The notes: generated from the sequence alone by a model not told the origin. Positions 17,847 to 27,832 are shown, numbered from the stretch's first letter. The stretch is DNA of 64,000 nucleotides from G963676095 sp963676095 (GCA_963676095.1 OY781040.1:1178001-1242000); one strand, 5' to 3'. Made by a program: numbers and translations.

Positions 17847-20800
17847 ATGAACGAAAAATTCAAATGGTTAAGAAAGTGCCTCTTGACAATTGCGGCACTG
17901 CTAATCGGAACCGGGTTCCTGATGGCCCAAGAGCTAAAAATATCAGGGACAGTAACCAGCAAGGAAGATGGGAAACCTCTTCCGGGAGTTTCAGTTGTGA
18001 TACAAGGAACAACGAAAGGGACAACAACAGATTTAGATGGCAAATACTCAATCTCTGCGTCCAAAGGGTCTGTGATAGTATTCTCATTCATCGGGATGAA
18101 AAAGAGTACTATCACAGTAACAGGAGCCACAACTTACGACGTTGTCCTTGAACCGGAAACAGAGGGGCTTAATGAAGTTGTTGTAACAGCAATGGGAATC
18201 AAGAGAGAAGAAAAAGCCCTTGGTTATGCCGTAAGTTCAATCAGCGCAAAGGACATTACCCTAACAGGGACAACGAATTTTGCTTCAGCCTTGTACGGAA
18301 AAGCAGCAGGAGTCAGGATTAATGCAGCAAACGGAGGAGCCTCCAGTGCTGTTAATATCCAGATTCGTGGCGTTACTTCCATCAACAACAATACGCAACC
18401 ATTGTACATTGTTGATGGTATTCCTATCCGAAACCATGCCTTGTTGAACTATGGTGCTTCAGACAACAATGCATCTTACTGGAGTGAGACCAGGGTGCGG
18501 GAAAACGGGATCCTTGATATTGACCCGCAGGATATTGAATCGCTTACCATCTTAAAAGGTGCCAGTGCTTCAGCCCTGTACGGATCAGAAGCCGCAAACG
18601 GGGTTGTGGTCATTACAACTAAAAAAGGAACAAAGAAAAAAGGTTTGGGCGTTGACTTCAATTATCAGTATGACGCTGAACGGATCGCATTCCAACCTGA
18701 TTACCAAAACACCTATGGACCTGGTTATGACCGGGATGACAATCTTGCAGTAGGAGCTGACGAAAACGGTTGGATCACTGATGACGATGGTTCGGTGCAC
18801 CCCTATTACCGTGCTTACGGCCAGTTTGGTCCGAAATTCGACGGAACTTCTGTCAAATACTGGGACGGGACAACCCGTGCCTATAAAGCCCAAAAAAACA
18901 ACTACAAGGATTTTTTCGACCAGGGATATAACTCTACTGCGAATATTTCCATCTCGAATGCTTCGGACATGGGGTCTTACCGGTTATCATACAGCCGTAC
19001 AGACTATAAGGGGATTATGCCCGGATCGAAAGTTGAAAAAAACTTTTTTAACCTAAACAGCACGCTAAAACTGTCGGACAAAATTGACGTGGATATTGCA
19101 TCGAGCTTTACCAATACGCTGACCCACAACAGACCAAAGATGCTTAATCAGCTCTTCAGTTCGTTCAGCGGCTTTTTCAGCCGTTTCGACGACATGAATA
19201 CATACCGGAAAAAATATAAAACAACAGAAGGTTACCAATGGGTAGCATATAACGAGAGCTATAACGACGATGAGAAACTGGCTTATAATATCCGAGCAAC
19301 CAATATTCTGGATTATTACTGGAGCCAGCTGAAAAACAGCTACAATGAAAATCAGAACCGCTATATTAACAGTGCGACACTGAATATAAAAGTGACCCCA
19401 AAACTTAATGTACGTGGACGTATCGGGAACGATTTCACCAGTGTACGGACTACCAACAAAGAATATGTTGAATACCCGGTCAGCTACGGAAATACCGGAA
19501 GTTTTACAATACAGAATGGTAGTTACAACTCTTTATACGGAGACGGATTGATAACCTATAACCAGGATTTATCTTCAGATCTGAAAATGACGCTTACCGG
19601 AGGATTTACAGGAAAAAAAGACATCTATCATGATTCAAGCGACGCGACCAGCGACGGTCTGGTTATCGAAAACTGGTTTAACCTGTCTAATTCAGTAAAT
19701 TCGGTTTCAACAAGTACTACGACAAAAAAAGAAGCATACATGGCCGCCTTTGGCATGGCTGATTTCTCGTATAAGGACTTCCTTTATTTACAGGGGACCG
19801 GACGATATGAAAAAACATCGACCTTGCCTAAAGATGTCAATTCATACTTTTACCCGTCTTTCAATGGAAGCCTTATCCTGTCGCAAATTATGCAGTTGCC
19901 CGCATTTATCAATTATGCAAAACTAAGGGGCTCCTGGGGGATTGTGGGAAATCATCCTGAAATCTACCAGGCAAGTGTCGACTATACAGTTAGTTCAGTT
20001 ATTGCATCCAGTGGAACAGCTATTTACTTATATCCTTCCAGTTCAGGATATGGCAATGACAACATCAAATCTGAAAAGAAATACGAATCGGAAATCGGTT
20101 TGGAATTAAGTATGCTCCAAAATAAAGTATCGTTAGATCTTTCCTACTACTATAACAAAATCGACGATCAGATCATGGAATTGTCAACAGCAGCATCAAG
20201 CGGAGCAACCAGTATGCTCAGCAATGTTGGCGATTTAAAAAACAGTGGTGTTGAAGTTGCATTGACAGTGACCCCGGTTAATACACAGAATTTCCGTTGG
20301 GACAGCAGGATTAATTACTCGGTCAACAAGAACAAACTTGACAGGATCATGGAGGGAGTCAGTTACCTGAGCATGTATAGTCTCGACGGCGGATCGGTAA
20401 TTATCCGGGCAGCAGAAGGGCAAGCTCTTGGAGATGTCTATGTCCACCCGATCGCAACTGATGACAGCGGCAATAAAATCGTAAGCAGCGACGGCTTGTA
20501 CGAAATTGACTATAATAACTATGAAAAAGTCGGCAACGTTATGCCGAAAGCAGTTGGCGGGTTTTCAAATACGTTTACCTATAAAAATTTCGCACTGAAT
20601 TTCCTGATGGACTACAAATTCGGAGGTGCCCTGGTTTCCGGTGGTATGCTCTATATGACAGGGGCCGGAATGTTTAAGAGTACACTGAAATACAGGGATA
20701 CTGAACACGGGGGGATTTCCTATAACATCGACGATGATGGCAATAAAGTCCAGGCCACCAATGGTACATACAACGACGGGATTATCCTCAAAGGTGTCGA

Positions 20801-21164
20801 TGAAGACGGAAATGCCAATACAACAATTGTGGATGCTGCAACTTATTACCTGAACAGCTTTGGTTGGGGATCCGGATCAGGCTATGTCAATCAGTACCAG
20901 GAAGCAGTCCATAAGAACAGTTATATCAAGCTTCGCGAGGTAAGCCTGGGTTATAACCTGCCCAAAGATTTCAGTCAGAAAATCGGCTTCCAGAGAATAC
21001 AGCTCAGTATAATCGGGAAAAACCTGATGTATCTTTGGAAAACATTGCCTAATAACTGGGACCCGGAATCGGCAACCGGCTCAAGCTGGCTTTATCAGGG
21101 GATCGACCAGAATGCCGCAGCTCCGACCCGAAGTATGGGGTTTGCCATTCATGCAAGTTTCTAG
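17847..21164 (+). CDS. SusC/RagA-family TonB-linked outer membrane transporter
   Basis: Outer membrane importer of 1105 residues that works with the SusD-like lipoprotein downstream to take up oligosaccharides or peptides, powered by TonB/ExbBD. Order: signal peptide (LLIGTGFLMAQ), carboxypeptidase-regulatory-like domain (ISGTVTSKEDGKPLPGVSVV), TonB box region (GLNEVVVTAMG), plug (YGKAAGVRI, IRGVTSINNNTQPLYIVDG, GSEAANGVVVITTKKG) and a long beta-barrel with many aromatic-rich strands. Size is typical. No glycoside hydrolase is next to the pair, so substrate cannot be assigned. Confidence 0.95.
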   Translation: MNEKFKWLRKCLLTIAALLIGTGFLMAQELKISGTVTSKEDGKPLPGVSVVIQGTTKGTTTDLDGKYSISASKGSVIVFSFIGMKKSTITVTGATTYDVVLEPETEGLNEVVVTAMGIKREEKALGYAVSSISAKDITLTGTTNFASALYGKAAGVRINAANGGASSAVNIQIRGVTSINNNTQPLYIVDGIPIRNHALLNYGASDNNASYWSETRVRENGILDIDPQDIESLTILKGASASALYGSEAANGVVVITTKKGTKKKGLGVDFNYQYDAERIAFQPDYQNTYGPGYDRDDNLAVGADENGWITDDDGSVHPYYRAYGQFGPKFDGTSVKYWDGTTRAYKAQKNNYKDFFDQGYNSTANISISNASDMGSYRLSYSRTDYKGIMPGSKVEKNFFNLNSTLKLSDKIDVDIASSFTNTLTHNRPKMLNQLFSSFSGFFSRFDDMNTYRKKYKTTEGYQWVAYNESYNDDEKLAYNIRATNILDYYWSQLKNSYNENQNRYINSATLNIKVTPKLNVRGRIGNDFTSVRTTNKEYVEYPVSYGNTGSFTIQNGSYNSLYGDGLITYNQDLSSDLKMTLTGGFTGKKDIYHDSSDATSDGLVIENWFNLSNSVNSVSTSTTTKKEAYMAAFGMADFSYKDFLYLQGTGRYEKTSTLPKDVNSYFYPSFNGSLILSQIMQLPAFINYAKLRGSWGIVGNHPEIYQASVDYTVSSVIASSGTAIYLYPSSSGYGNDNIKSEKKYESEIGLELSMLQNKVSLDLSYYYNKIDDQIMELSTAASSGATSMLSNVGDLKNSGVEVALTVTPVNTQNFRWDSRINYSVNKNKLDRIMEGVSYLSMYSLDGGSVIIRAAEGQALGDVYVHPIATDDSGNKIVSSDGLYEIDYNNYEKVGNVMPKAVGGFSNTFTYKNFALNFLMDYKFGGALVSGGMLYMTGAGMFKSTLKYRDTEHGGISYNIDDDGNKVQATNGTYNDGIILKGVDEDGNANTTIVDAATYYLNSFGWGSGSGYVNQYQEAVHKNSYIKLREVSLGYNLPKDFSQKIGFQRIQLSIIGKNLMYLWKTLPNNWDPESATGSSWLYQGIDQNAAAPTRSMGFAIHASF

Positions 21165-21270
21165 CAGCACTTGATTAGGTATGATCTTATCTCAAACTTT
21201 AATAAAAATCATATTATAATTGAATGACTGATCCGTTTCAACTATAAACAAAATATAAAATTAAAACCTC

Positions 21271-21321
21271 ATGAAACGAGCCATGAGAGTCGGACCTCTC
21301 GCACAGGAGCATGATTTATAG
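21271..21321 (+). other. Small open frame and hairpin in the susC-susD spacer
   Basis: The 198-bp susC-susD gap is long for such a pair. It contains ATG 21271 to TAG 21319-21321, 16 codons, spanning GAGAG..CTCTC at 21285-21300 with higher GC than its surroundings. It could be a leader peptide, an mRNA processing or stability hairpin, or a short insertion. No homology is recognised. Confidence 0.3.
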
Positions 21322-21362
21322 TGGCGAGTTCCATGTGGCAACTAAAAGTAATTTATAAACAC

Positions 21363-22934
21363 ATGAAAAAACAAATATTAATAATATCAGGTATCTTCCT
21401 GTTTCTAATAGGATCATACTCCTGTAGCAACACAATAGAGGATTATTACACTGATCCTGATGCAACGACAACTGCAGATCTCGGACAGCTGTTTACCTAT
21501 ATGTGTTATAATTCCTATATCAGGCCGACTTACTGGGATTATGCAACCTTTGTAACCGGGGTTACCGGTAAATATTCACAGTTTATCGGGATAGAAAAAG
21601 CGTCCAAAATGTATGAACCTTCAACCGATTATAACGAAGACCGTTGGGAGGGATATTATACCGGCGGGATTATGAATCAATACCGGGAAATACAAAAGAA
21701 TTATGAAGCCCTCAGCTCCGACGAACAGGCTGATCAATATATCTATATGCAGATTGCCAAAGTTATCCTGTATGACCAGACCGCTCAAATGGTCGATTAC
21801 TGGGGTGACATACCGTTCACAGAAGCAGGCGGTCTGAATTACACAAATACTCTAACAAACGCCAAATTCGATGATGCTGAAACAATTTATACCCTTCTTA
21901 TCGATTCCCTGGCGTCCCTGAATACATATTTTGCCAATGCTTCGTTATCAACCACAATAAAAACCAGTTTATCGACTCAGGACATTCTGTTAGGAGGAGA
22001 TCTTGATCTTTGGCAAAAGTACACAAATTCGTTAAGGCTGCGTTTACTGATGAGGATCTCAAATTATGATGAAACCACCGCAAAAACAAAAATTACAGCG
22101 ATGTTGAACGATCCGGATACTTATCCGGTGATTGACAAAAATTCAGAAGATATCTTGTTGGAAATGAACCCGACAAATCTTATTTCTGACATCCAATCGG
22201 GGTTAACTGACGGGGCAACCAGTAATGGAGCCATTGCACCATATTACATGCTAAACACGGAGATGGTTGCCAATAATGACCCACGTACGGCTGTATTCTG
22301 GGATCCGGGATCAAATGCCGATGACGAATACCTGGGACTAAAGAGCGACACAACTGCTTCTGCGGCTGAAAACCAATGGAGTAAAGGCTACCTGGCAACC
22401 TACGATTCGGCTACTTTTATTATGAACTATAATGTTCCAGGCGTACTCTTCACCGCAGCAGAAGTAAGCTTCCTGAAAGCTGAAGCTTACGAAAGGTGGG
22501 ATCTTGGAACCGCCCAGGACGAATACGAAACCGGGATCAAACAGTCAATCGATTTTTATTACAGCCTTAATCAGGATGCCTATGCAAAATCAAGCTTTTC
22601 ACGGACATCGCTTACAACTCCCACAGATGCGACTATAGAAAGCTACCTGGAAGAATCAGCGATTGCTTATTCCGGGACAACAGACGAAAAACTGGAGAAA
22701 ATCTATACACAAAAATGGATCAACTTCTTTATTCTCCAGGCAGGACAGGCTTGGTCTGAAGTAAGAAGGACCGGTTATCCGGAACTGCCATTTGCAGAAG
22801 ATCCAAGCAGTGACGAATTACCTCCGGTCAGGTTACTTTACCCGGATACGGAAAAGAGTTACAACTCGGATAATTATTCTGCTGTTTCAAGTAAAGACAC
22901 CCGGGACACTAATATTTTCTGGGATGTCAACTAA
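21363..22934 (+). CDS. SusD/RagB-family nutrient-binding outer membrane lipoprotein
   Basis: Surface lipoprotein of 523 residues that caps the SusC-like channel. ATG 21363 gives a lipoprotein signal with lipobox SYSC (MKKQILIISGIFLFLIGSYS, then Cys); the longer frame from GTG 21321 is rejected. The ligand-binding region is of the SusD-like_2 type: AKVILYDQTAQMVDYWGDIP, the TPR-like helices LGGDLDLWQKYTNSLRLRLL, and LFTAAEVSFLKAEAYERW. Ends ARDTNIFWDVN-like. A strong terminator follows, closing the susC-susD unit. Confidence 0.94.
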   Translation: MKKQILIISGIFLFLIGSYSCSNTIEDYYTDPDATTTADLGQLFTYMCYNSYIRPTYWDYATFVTGVTGKYSQFIGIEKASKMYEPSTDYNEDRWEGYYTGGIMNQYREIQKNYEALSSDEQADQYIYMQIAKVILYDQTAQMVDYWGDIPFTEAGGLNYTNTLTNAKFDDAETIYTLLIDSLASLNTYFANASLSTTIKTSLSTQDILLGGDLDLWQKYTNSLRLRLLMRISNYDETTAKTKITAMLNDPDTYPVIDKNSEDILLEMNPTNLISDIQSGLTDGATSNGAIAPYYMLNTEMVANNDPRTAVFWDPGSNADDEYLGLKSDTTASAAENQWSKGYLATYDSATFIMNYNVPGVLFTAAEVSFLKAEAYERWDLGTAQDEYETGIKQSIDFYYSLNQDAYAKSSFSRTSLTTPTDATIESYLEESAIAYSGTTDEKLEKIYTQKWINFFILQAGQAWSEVRRTGYPELPFAEDPSSDELPPVRLLYPDTEKSYNSDNYSAVSSKDTRDTNIFWDVN

Positions 22935-22962
22935 TTGAGAAGGTAAAGTTTTAAGTTTACCC

Positions 22963-22994
22963 AAAAGGGATAGCAAACACTATCCCTTTTTTTA
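22963..22994 (+). terminator. Intrinsic terminator after susD
   Basis: Perfect 11-bp stem AAAAGGGATAG/CTATCCCTTTT with a 6-base loop, followed by further T residues. Confidence 0.92.
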
Positions 22995-23014
22995 TAAAAT
23001 AATATGAGTTCGAC

Positions 23015-23278
23015 CTAGGTGGGGTTGCAAAATTGCGTGGAATAAACAATTTTCTCCAGGTTCATAGATGGTTTCTTATCCCAAATGGAAGACACGATCA
23101 GTTTGGAGGCCGGACTGGCTATAAAGTTTTCGAAGCTTCTCTGGCTGGTGTGTTCAATTTGACACTGGTTTTTAAGCTCATCATTAACTGATACAATCAG
23201 GTCCCTTTTTCACAGTAAGATTTTGTCATGGGTAAACATCAGGGAATTTTTCATATTCTTACGAACCTTTGCAATTTA
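23015..23278 (-). pseudogene. IS982-family transposase, C-terminal remnant with nonsense codon
   Basis: Minus-strand translation from 23179 down to a TAG at 23015-23017 gives ELKNQCQIEH, QRSFENFI and WDKKPSMNLE, matching the conserved tail of IS982 transposases (ELKN-x2-QIEHSRHRSFxNF). The same frame continues upstream as RKNMKNSLM and DKILL, then an in-frame TGA where Arg is expected, then KRDLIVSVND. The N-terminal two thirds and the inverted repeats are missing. This is a dead fragment. Confidence 0.8.
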
Positions 23279-23368
23279 ACGAATAAATCATCTCATAATA
23301 TGCAAGTTAAATTTTACTTGTATATGGAAGTAAGTTTGTCCAGGTATATGGCGGAAAAAGTTTCCACC

Positions 23369-23508
23369 AACATGGAAACTGTCTTGTCTATGCATTAAAG
23401 ACAACTTGTTTATGCGTTAAAGAATAGTTGTTTGTGCATTAAGGACGACTTGTTTACGCATTAAAGAAGAATTGTTTATGCATTAATCGGGAGCTGTCTA
23501 TGCTCAAT
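23369..23508. repeat. 22-bp tandem array, TGCATTAA type, five full units
   Basis: Units start at 23391, 23413, 23435, 23457 and 23479, each beginning TGCATTAA or a near variant and ending TTGTTTA. A partial unit precedes at 23369 and degenerate relatives extend back to ~23320. Middle bases vary. The period equals that of the array at 1859. Confidence 0.85.
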
Positions 23509-23787
23509 ACTTCGTTAATTTATTAAGCGGCAATTCTGCCGTACTCCAAGAATTCTTTGACAATTTTTTGATTTTTAACAGAGTTTGGGTTAATAGCAAA
23601 CCTACTCATAAATCGTTTAGGCATCAAGGTTTTATTGTTAAGGGTTTTGTAATCACTTCCGGCACGAGTATCCCGACAACTCTGCTAAACAGTGAACGCG
23701 TGTGGCAGGATATAGGTGCGCCTAACTTTGGTGAAGGCCCGAATAATTAATTCGATATCACACAAACTTCTGGTTACCAACCAGTAT
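23509..23787. other. Unassigned stretch with an atypical open frame
   Basis: A frame open from before 23530 to TAA at 23748 contains HQGFIVKGFVITSGTS and RVWQDIGAPNFGEGPNN but no ATG and no recognised family. The strong terminator 40 bp further on suggests it may be the 3' end of a lost gene. Function is not inferred. Confidence 0.3.
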
Positions 23788-23822
23788 AAAAAGCTGCCTC
23801 CCGTACGGAGGCAGCTTTTTTC
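23788..23822. terminator. Strong bidirectional terminator
   Basis: AAAAAGCTGCCTCC pairs with GGAGGCAGCTTTTT around a 5-base loop, with T (plus) and A (minus) tracts on both sides. There is no convincing gene directly upstream of it. Confidence 0.85.
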
Positions 23823-24337
23823 GTTTTATTGATATTTCTGGCTGCACCTGCCTTTATTGTCTTTTTTTATGTATATATGTTGTTTGTTTTCAGTGTTTTG
23901 TTTATAAATTTTAGATTTTGTTTTGAGATAAAATATTTTTTGTTTTTTCAATTTTATCAGGGATATAATTAGAACAGATGAGTCATCTTTTTTGATTATT
24001 TATTAACAATATTCATATATTTATATTAACATAATTTTAAAATATTTTATGGAGGGTATGTTTTTTTACACGAAGGATACCTCTTTTTTTCATGAAGGGA
24101 AAGTCAATAGTTTGTTGATAAGTTTTGTATGTTGTGCAGTATAAAATAAAATATATGTTCGTTTGTATTTATTTCAGAAATTTCTATTAAGGAAATCTCG
24201 CTTGTGTAACAGAATTATAGGTTTTCCAGAATTAAAAACAAATTTCATAAATGAATGGCCTGTCATCCTATAAGATTTCTCTATCAAGATAGTTTATTGA
24301 TAATAAATAAATTGAAATTATCCCTAATTGAAACATT
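23823..24337. other. AT-rich gap upstream of the first RHS-like gene
   Basis: 515 bp, strongly AT-rich with long T runs. No gene, repeat or structured element is seen. It probably carries the promoter of the RHS-like pair, but no consensus match stands out. Confidence 0.6.
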
Positions 24338-27300
24338 ATGAATATTATTGCCAAAATTAAGAAGAACATCATCCTGTTTTTTTTATTTGCCCTGTGGTCT
24401 CATCCTGGATACAGTCAGGATGAAACGTTGTCGGGATCTTCATTCCCTACCTTCGATCCGGTTTCTCCAGAAACGAGCAGGCTTTTCTCTGTTAATGAAG
24501 TCTCTGGGACAAATTTATACAATGGAAGACCAGATATTAAAATTCCACTTTTCAACGTCAGGTTTGGCTCAAAGGATATTCCCGTATCATTAAGCTACAG
24601 TTACAATGGGCTTGATCTCACTCAAGAAGCTTCACCGCAAGGGTTAGGCTGGGTTATTGATTTTGGAGGGAGTATACATCGTATCAAAAACCACATGCCT
24701 GATGAATACGAGTATGGAGGCTATTTATACCATGAAGGTACCGGATTTAATCCTCTTGCATATAAATTTGGGCAAAATTATTCTTTCTCTCCGACACATG
24801 AGCAACTGGAAAATGCTTATTGGAGCAATGCTGATTTCAAGCCCGACCTGTTTTGTTATACTTTCCCAGGATACTCCGGAAGTTTTATGTTTGATGAAAA
24901 CGGGACTGCTTTACCATTTATAGACAGGAACCTTGTGATAACCGATACACCTGATCCTTTAACAATACCGGATTTCCATATAACAACCCCCGAAGGTAAT
25001 ACCTATCAATTTAATACAACCATCACCAATTTGGGAATTACCGGAGATTATGATTATACTACTGATTTTTTCTTATCCAAAATGATCTCTTATGATAAAA
25101 AAGACACAATTTCTATATCGTATAATACTGAGCTAATTTCAGGGGGAACGGCAACCGGATCAGTTGTATATGTTAACAGCAATCCTCCCTATAAAGTAGA
25201 ACATACAGAATTGGCTTCCCCTCAGAATAAAAAAGTAGAAGGAAAGATAATAAGCAGAATTAAACATCCATTGGGAACAGTAATTTTTTATTACGGATCC
25301 AGATCCGATCAAACAAATTCAAGCAAACTGGATTCTATCCGTGTTGAAGATAATCAAGGGAAAGTTAAAAAGAAAATTGTTTTTGATTATAGCTATTTTA
25401 ATGCAATGAATAATGAGACTAGATATTTGAAAATGAATTCATTGACAATTCATGGAACAGGAACAGCAGAAGAAACCTTCTCATTTGATTATGAAGCGTC
25501 AATCACTGCACCTAGCTCATCTTGTGACCAAGATTACTGGGGTTATTACAATGGACGAAATGGTAATTCAAATCTTATTCCAACGCTAAAAATAAGTGGT
25601 GTCACAGTCTATTCTGGAGCAAACAGAGTTCCGAATGCATATTATAGTAAACTATTTTCTATCAAGTCGATGACTTACCCGACTGGCGGGAAAGCGTTTT
25701 TTACATGGGAGGCCAATGAATATTCCAATACATCCGGTGAGGAAGGTCCCGGAATTCGTATCTGTTCTATTTTTCACTACGATCCCTTTACCCAGGATAC
25801 AATTAAGCATTACATAAAATACGGGACTGGGGCAATTATTTATAAACCCACGTTCTATGGTTTTTTGCGGTTACAAGAGGGACTTTGTTATGATTATTTA
25901 ATTCCCACAACGTCAAATTCTGATTATATCTATATTTGCGATCATTCTCTTTACCACCCTTTGGCCCTTAGAACAGGAAATGGTTTTGTTGGTTATGATA
26001 GTGTAACCGACAGTCTTGCTGGCGGGGGGTACACGAAATATGAATTTACCTCAAACCTTTCTTATGCGGTTTATGTTGATCACTTTAATCTGACGCCAGC
26101 CCCGGTTATTCAGTATGGAAACCAGTTGAAACAAGGTAAACTTACTAGCGAAGTAAAATATAACAATCAAGGTCAGGCAATACAAAAACATTTAATCGGC
26201 TATCAGGACGATTCTCCGTTTAAAAAGCTAAGGGTGGTTTGGACGTTTATGGATAATGTCTATGAAATAGGATTTCATGATGGCAATAATCATACTTCAT
26301 GTGAGATACAACCAGATGATTGCACTTATTCCTCCTATGAAATGTTGATATCATTTTCCAATTTCAAAAAAATAGGAGAAGTATTTTGGGAAAAATCGTC
26401 CGGATCAGATAATGCAATCTCAGATACTAAACGTTATTATTATGATTCTGAGTTTATAGGGGAAGATAGCTACCTCTTTCCTACGCGAATTGAAAATAAG
26501 GTTAGCAATGGAGATACGTTGATTACTAAATTGTGGTATCCATTTCAGTATTCAGGAGATAGTGGCGGAATCATTTCGTCTCTAATGAATACAAACAGGA
26601 TTGCTATCCCTTTGGAAAAACAGATATGGGACAAGAAAAACCTGGTAAACTATCTGATAAAAGTAACAAGAAGTAAATATGATATCTTTGGAGACAACGA
26701 TATTGCCCTACCTGAAGAAATATGGTCGATGAAGATCAGTAATCCTGTTGCAGAGGCTTCTTCCGGAGAAACGTTTAGCTCATATTCAGCCAGAAATCTG
26801 GATTTTGATGAATCAAACTATCGAAAGGAAATAGCGTATGCGTATGATGATAATTGTAATCCTGTCCAAATAACTACCAAAGATGGACTTAGCACTTCCT
26901 ATCTTTGGGACGGTATAGGCCAATATCCAATCGCTAAAGTTATCAATGCCTCCTATGATGAAATCAAATCGTTAAACGGGCAAAGCGCTGATTACAGCAG
27001 CCAGTCATTATATAACAGTCTCAAAAACTTAGTTTCCTCTGCCATGATAAACACCTATTCGTATGATCCCCTTATAGGGATGACCTCTTCAACCGATCCC
27101 AACGGGGTAACGACCTATTATGAGTATGATGATTTCGGGAGGTTAAAGAACGTCCGCAATGATGATGAGCATATTACTGCCCGGAACTTTTATCACTACT
27201 ATTCAGAGTCAATAACCGATTATCCGACTTTAGCAATCAATAAAACATCTATCAACTTTACAAGCTATACGGGTGGATCTAATACATTTAATATTACAGC

Positions 27301-27772
27301 TAACTGCAATTGGACGATTTCCTCCAATTCAAGTTGGCTTTCTGTTTCTTCAGCATCAGGATCTGGTAATAAAACGATCACGGTGACTGCTACTCAAAAT
27401 TCAACCTCCTCAACAAAAACCGGGACACTGACAATAACTTACGGGGGCCATTTAACGAAAACGATTGTTGTTTATTTAGCCGGTTATTCCTATACCTTGA
27501 CAGTAAGCCCGACCAGCCTTACTGTCCCTTACAGTCTTTCTGATTTTCTGGAAATCAGCATTTCGTCCAACACCTCGTGGACAGTCTCTTCTGATGTAAG
27601 TTGGTTAAGCTTTTCCCCCAGTTCAGGAACAGGGGATAAAACCGTCACCGTTACGGTCGCAAAAAGAACAGGCAGTAGTACCGGGGTCAGGGAAGCTACA
27701 ATTACGGTATCCGGTGGAGGGATAACCCGGACAATTTCTGTCACAAGTGAAAGTGCAGGAGGATCACTCTAG
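24338..27772 (+). CDS. Secreted YD/RHS-like shell protein with two C-terminal BACON domains
   Basis: 1144-residue exported protein. Signal peptide (LFFLFALWSHPGYSQ), then a long beta-rich region opening with GTNLYNGRPDIKIPLF and SLSYSYNGLDLTQEASPQGL, as in Bacteroidota RHS-type proteins. YD-type repeats follow near residues 850-955 (IAYAYDDNCNPVQITT, YYEYDDFGRLKNVRND). Two BACON domains end the protein (about 962-1048 and 1049-1140), each with a WTISSNSSWLSVSS or WTVSSDVSWLSFSP core and TGDKTVTVTV. There is no RHS core motif and no toxin tip. It is followed 60 bp downstream by a complete RHS-core protein. I infer the two genes act together, with BACON modules binding mucin or glycan, but this is not shown. 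Confidence 0.8.
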   Translation: MNIIAKIKKNIILFFLFALWSHPGYSQDETLSGSSFPTFDPVSPETSRLFSVNEVSGTNLYNGRPDIKIPLFNVRFGSKDIPVSLSYSYNGLDLTQEASPQGLGWVIDFGGSIHRIKNHMPDEYEYGGYLYHEGTGFNPLAYKFGQNYSFSPTHEQLENAYWSNADFKPDLFCYTFPGYSGSFMFDENGTALPFIDRNLVITDTPDPLTIPDFHITTPEGNTYQFNTTITNLGITGDYDYTTDFFLSKMISYDKKDTISISYNTELISGGTATGSVVYVNSNPPYKVEHTELASPQNKKVEGKIISRIKHPLGTVIFYYGSRSDQTNSSKLDSIRVEDNQGKVKKKIVFDYSYFNAMNNETRYLKMNSLTIHGTGTAEETFSFDYEASITAPSSSCDQDYWGYYNGRNGNSNLIPTLKISGVTVYSGANRVPNAYYSKLFSIKSMTYPTGGKAFFTWEANEYSNTSGEEGPGIRICSIFHYDPFTQDTIKHYIKYGTGAIIYKPTFYGFLRLQEGLCYDYLIPTTSNSDYIYICDHSLYHPLALRTGNGFVGYDSVTDSLAGGGYTKYEFTSNLSYAVYVDHFNLTPAPVIQYGNQLKQGKLTSEVKYNNQGQAIQKHLIGYQDDSPFKKLRVVWTFMDNVYEIGFHDGNNHTSCEIQPDDCTYSSYEMLISFSNFKKIGEVFWEKSSGSDNAISDTKRYYYDSEFIGEDSYLFPTRIENKVSNGDTLITKLWYPFQYSGDSGGIISSLMNTNRIAIPLEKQIWDKKNLVNYLIKVTRSKYDIFGDNDIALPEEIWSMKISNPVAEASSGETFSSYSARNLDFDESNYRKEIAYAYDDNCNPVQITTKDGLSTSYLWDGIGQYPIAKVINASYDEIKSLNGQSADYSSQSLYNSLKNLVSSAMINTYSYDPLIGMTSSTDPNGVTTYYEYDDFGRLKNVRNDDEHITARNFYHYYSESITDYPTLAINKTSINFTSYTGGSNTFNITANCNWTISSNSSWLSVSSASGSGNKTITVTATQNSTSSTKTGTLTITYGGHLTKTIVVYLAGYSYTLTVSPTSLTVPYSLSDFLEISISSNTSWTVSSDVSWLSFSPSSGTGDKTVTVTVAKRTGSSTGVREATITVSGGGITRTISVTSESAGGSL

Positions 27773-27832
27773 TACCTGTGTATAGGCAGAATTTCATAAG
27801 TTATTTATAATAAAAATATAAACATAAATAAT

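Noticed and set aside
21271..21321. Group II intron or retroelement relic in the susC-susD spacer
   Set aside because: gagcc plus a short hairpin is superficially like a domain V context, but no domain V consensus or reverse transcriptase is present.
23568..23750. 60-codon gene before the bidirectional terminator
   Set aside because: No ATG, no recognised family; described as unassigned sequence instead.
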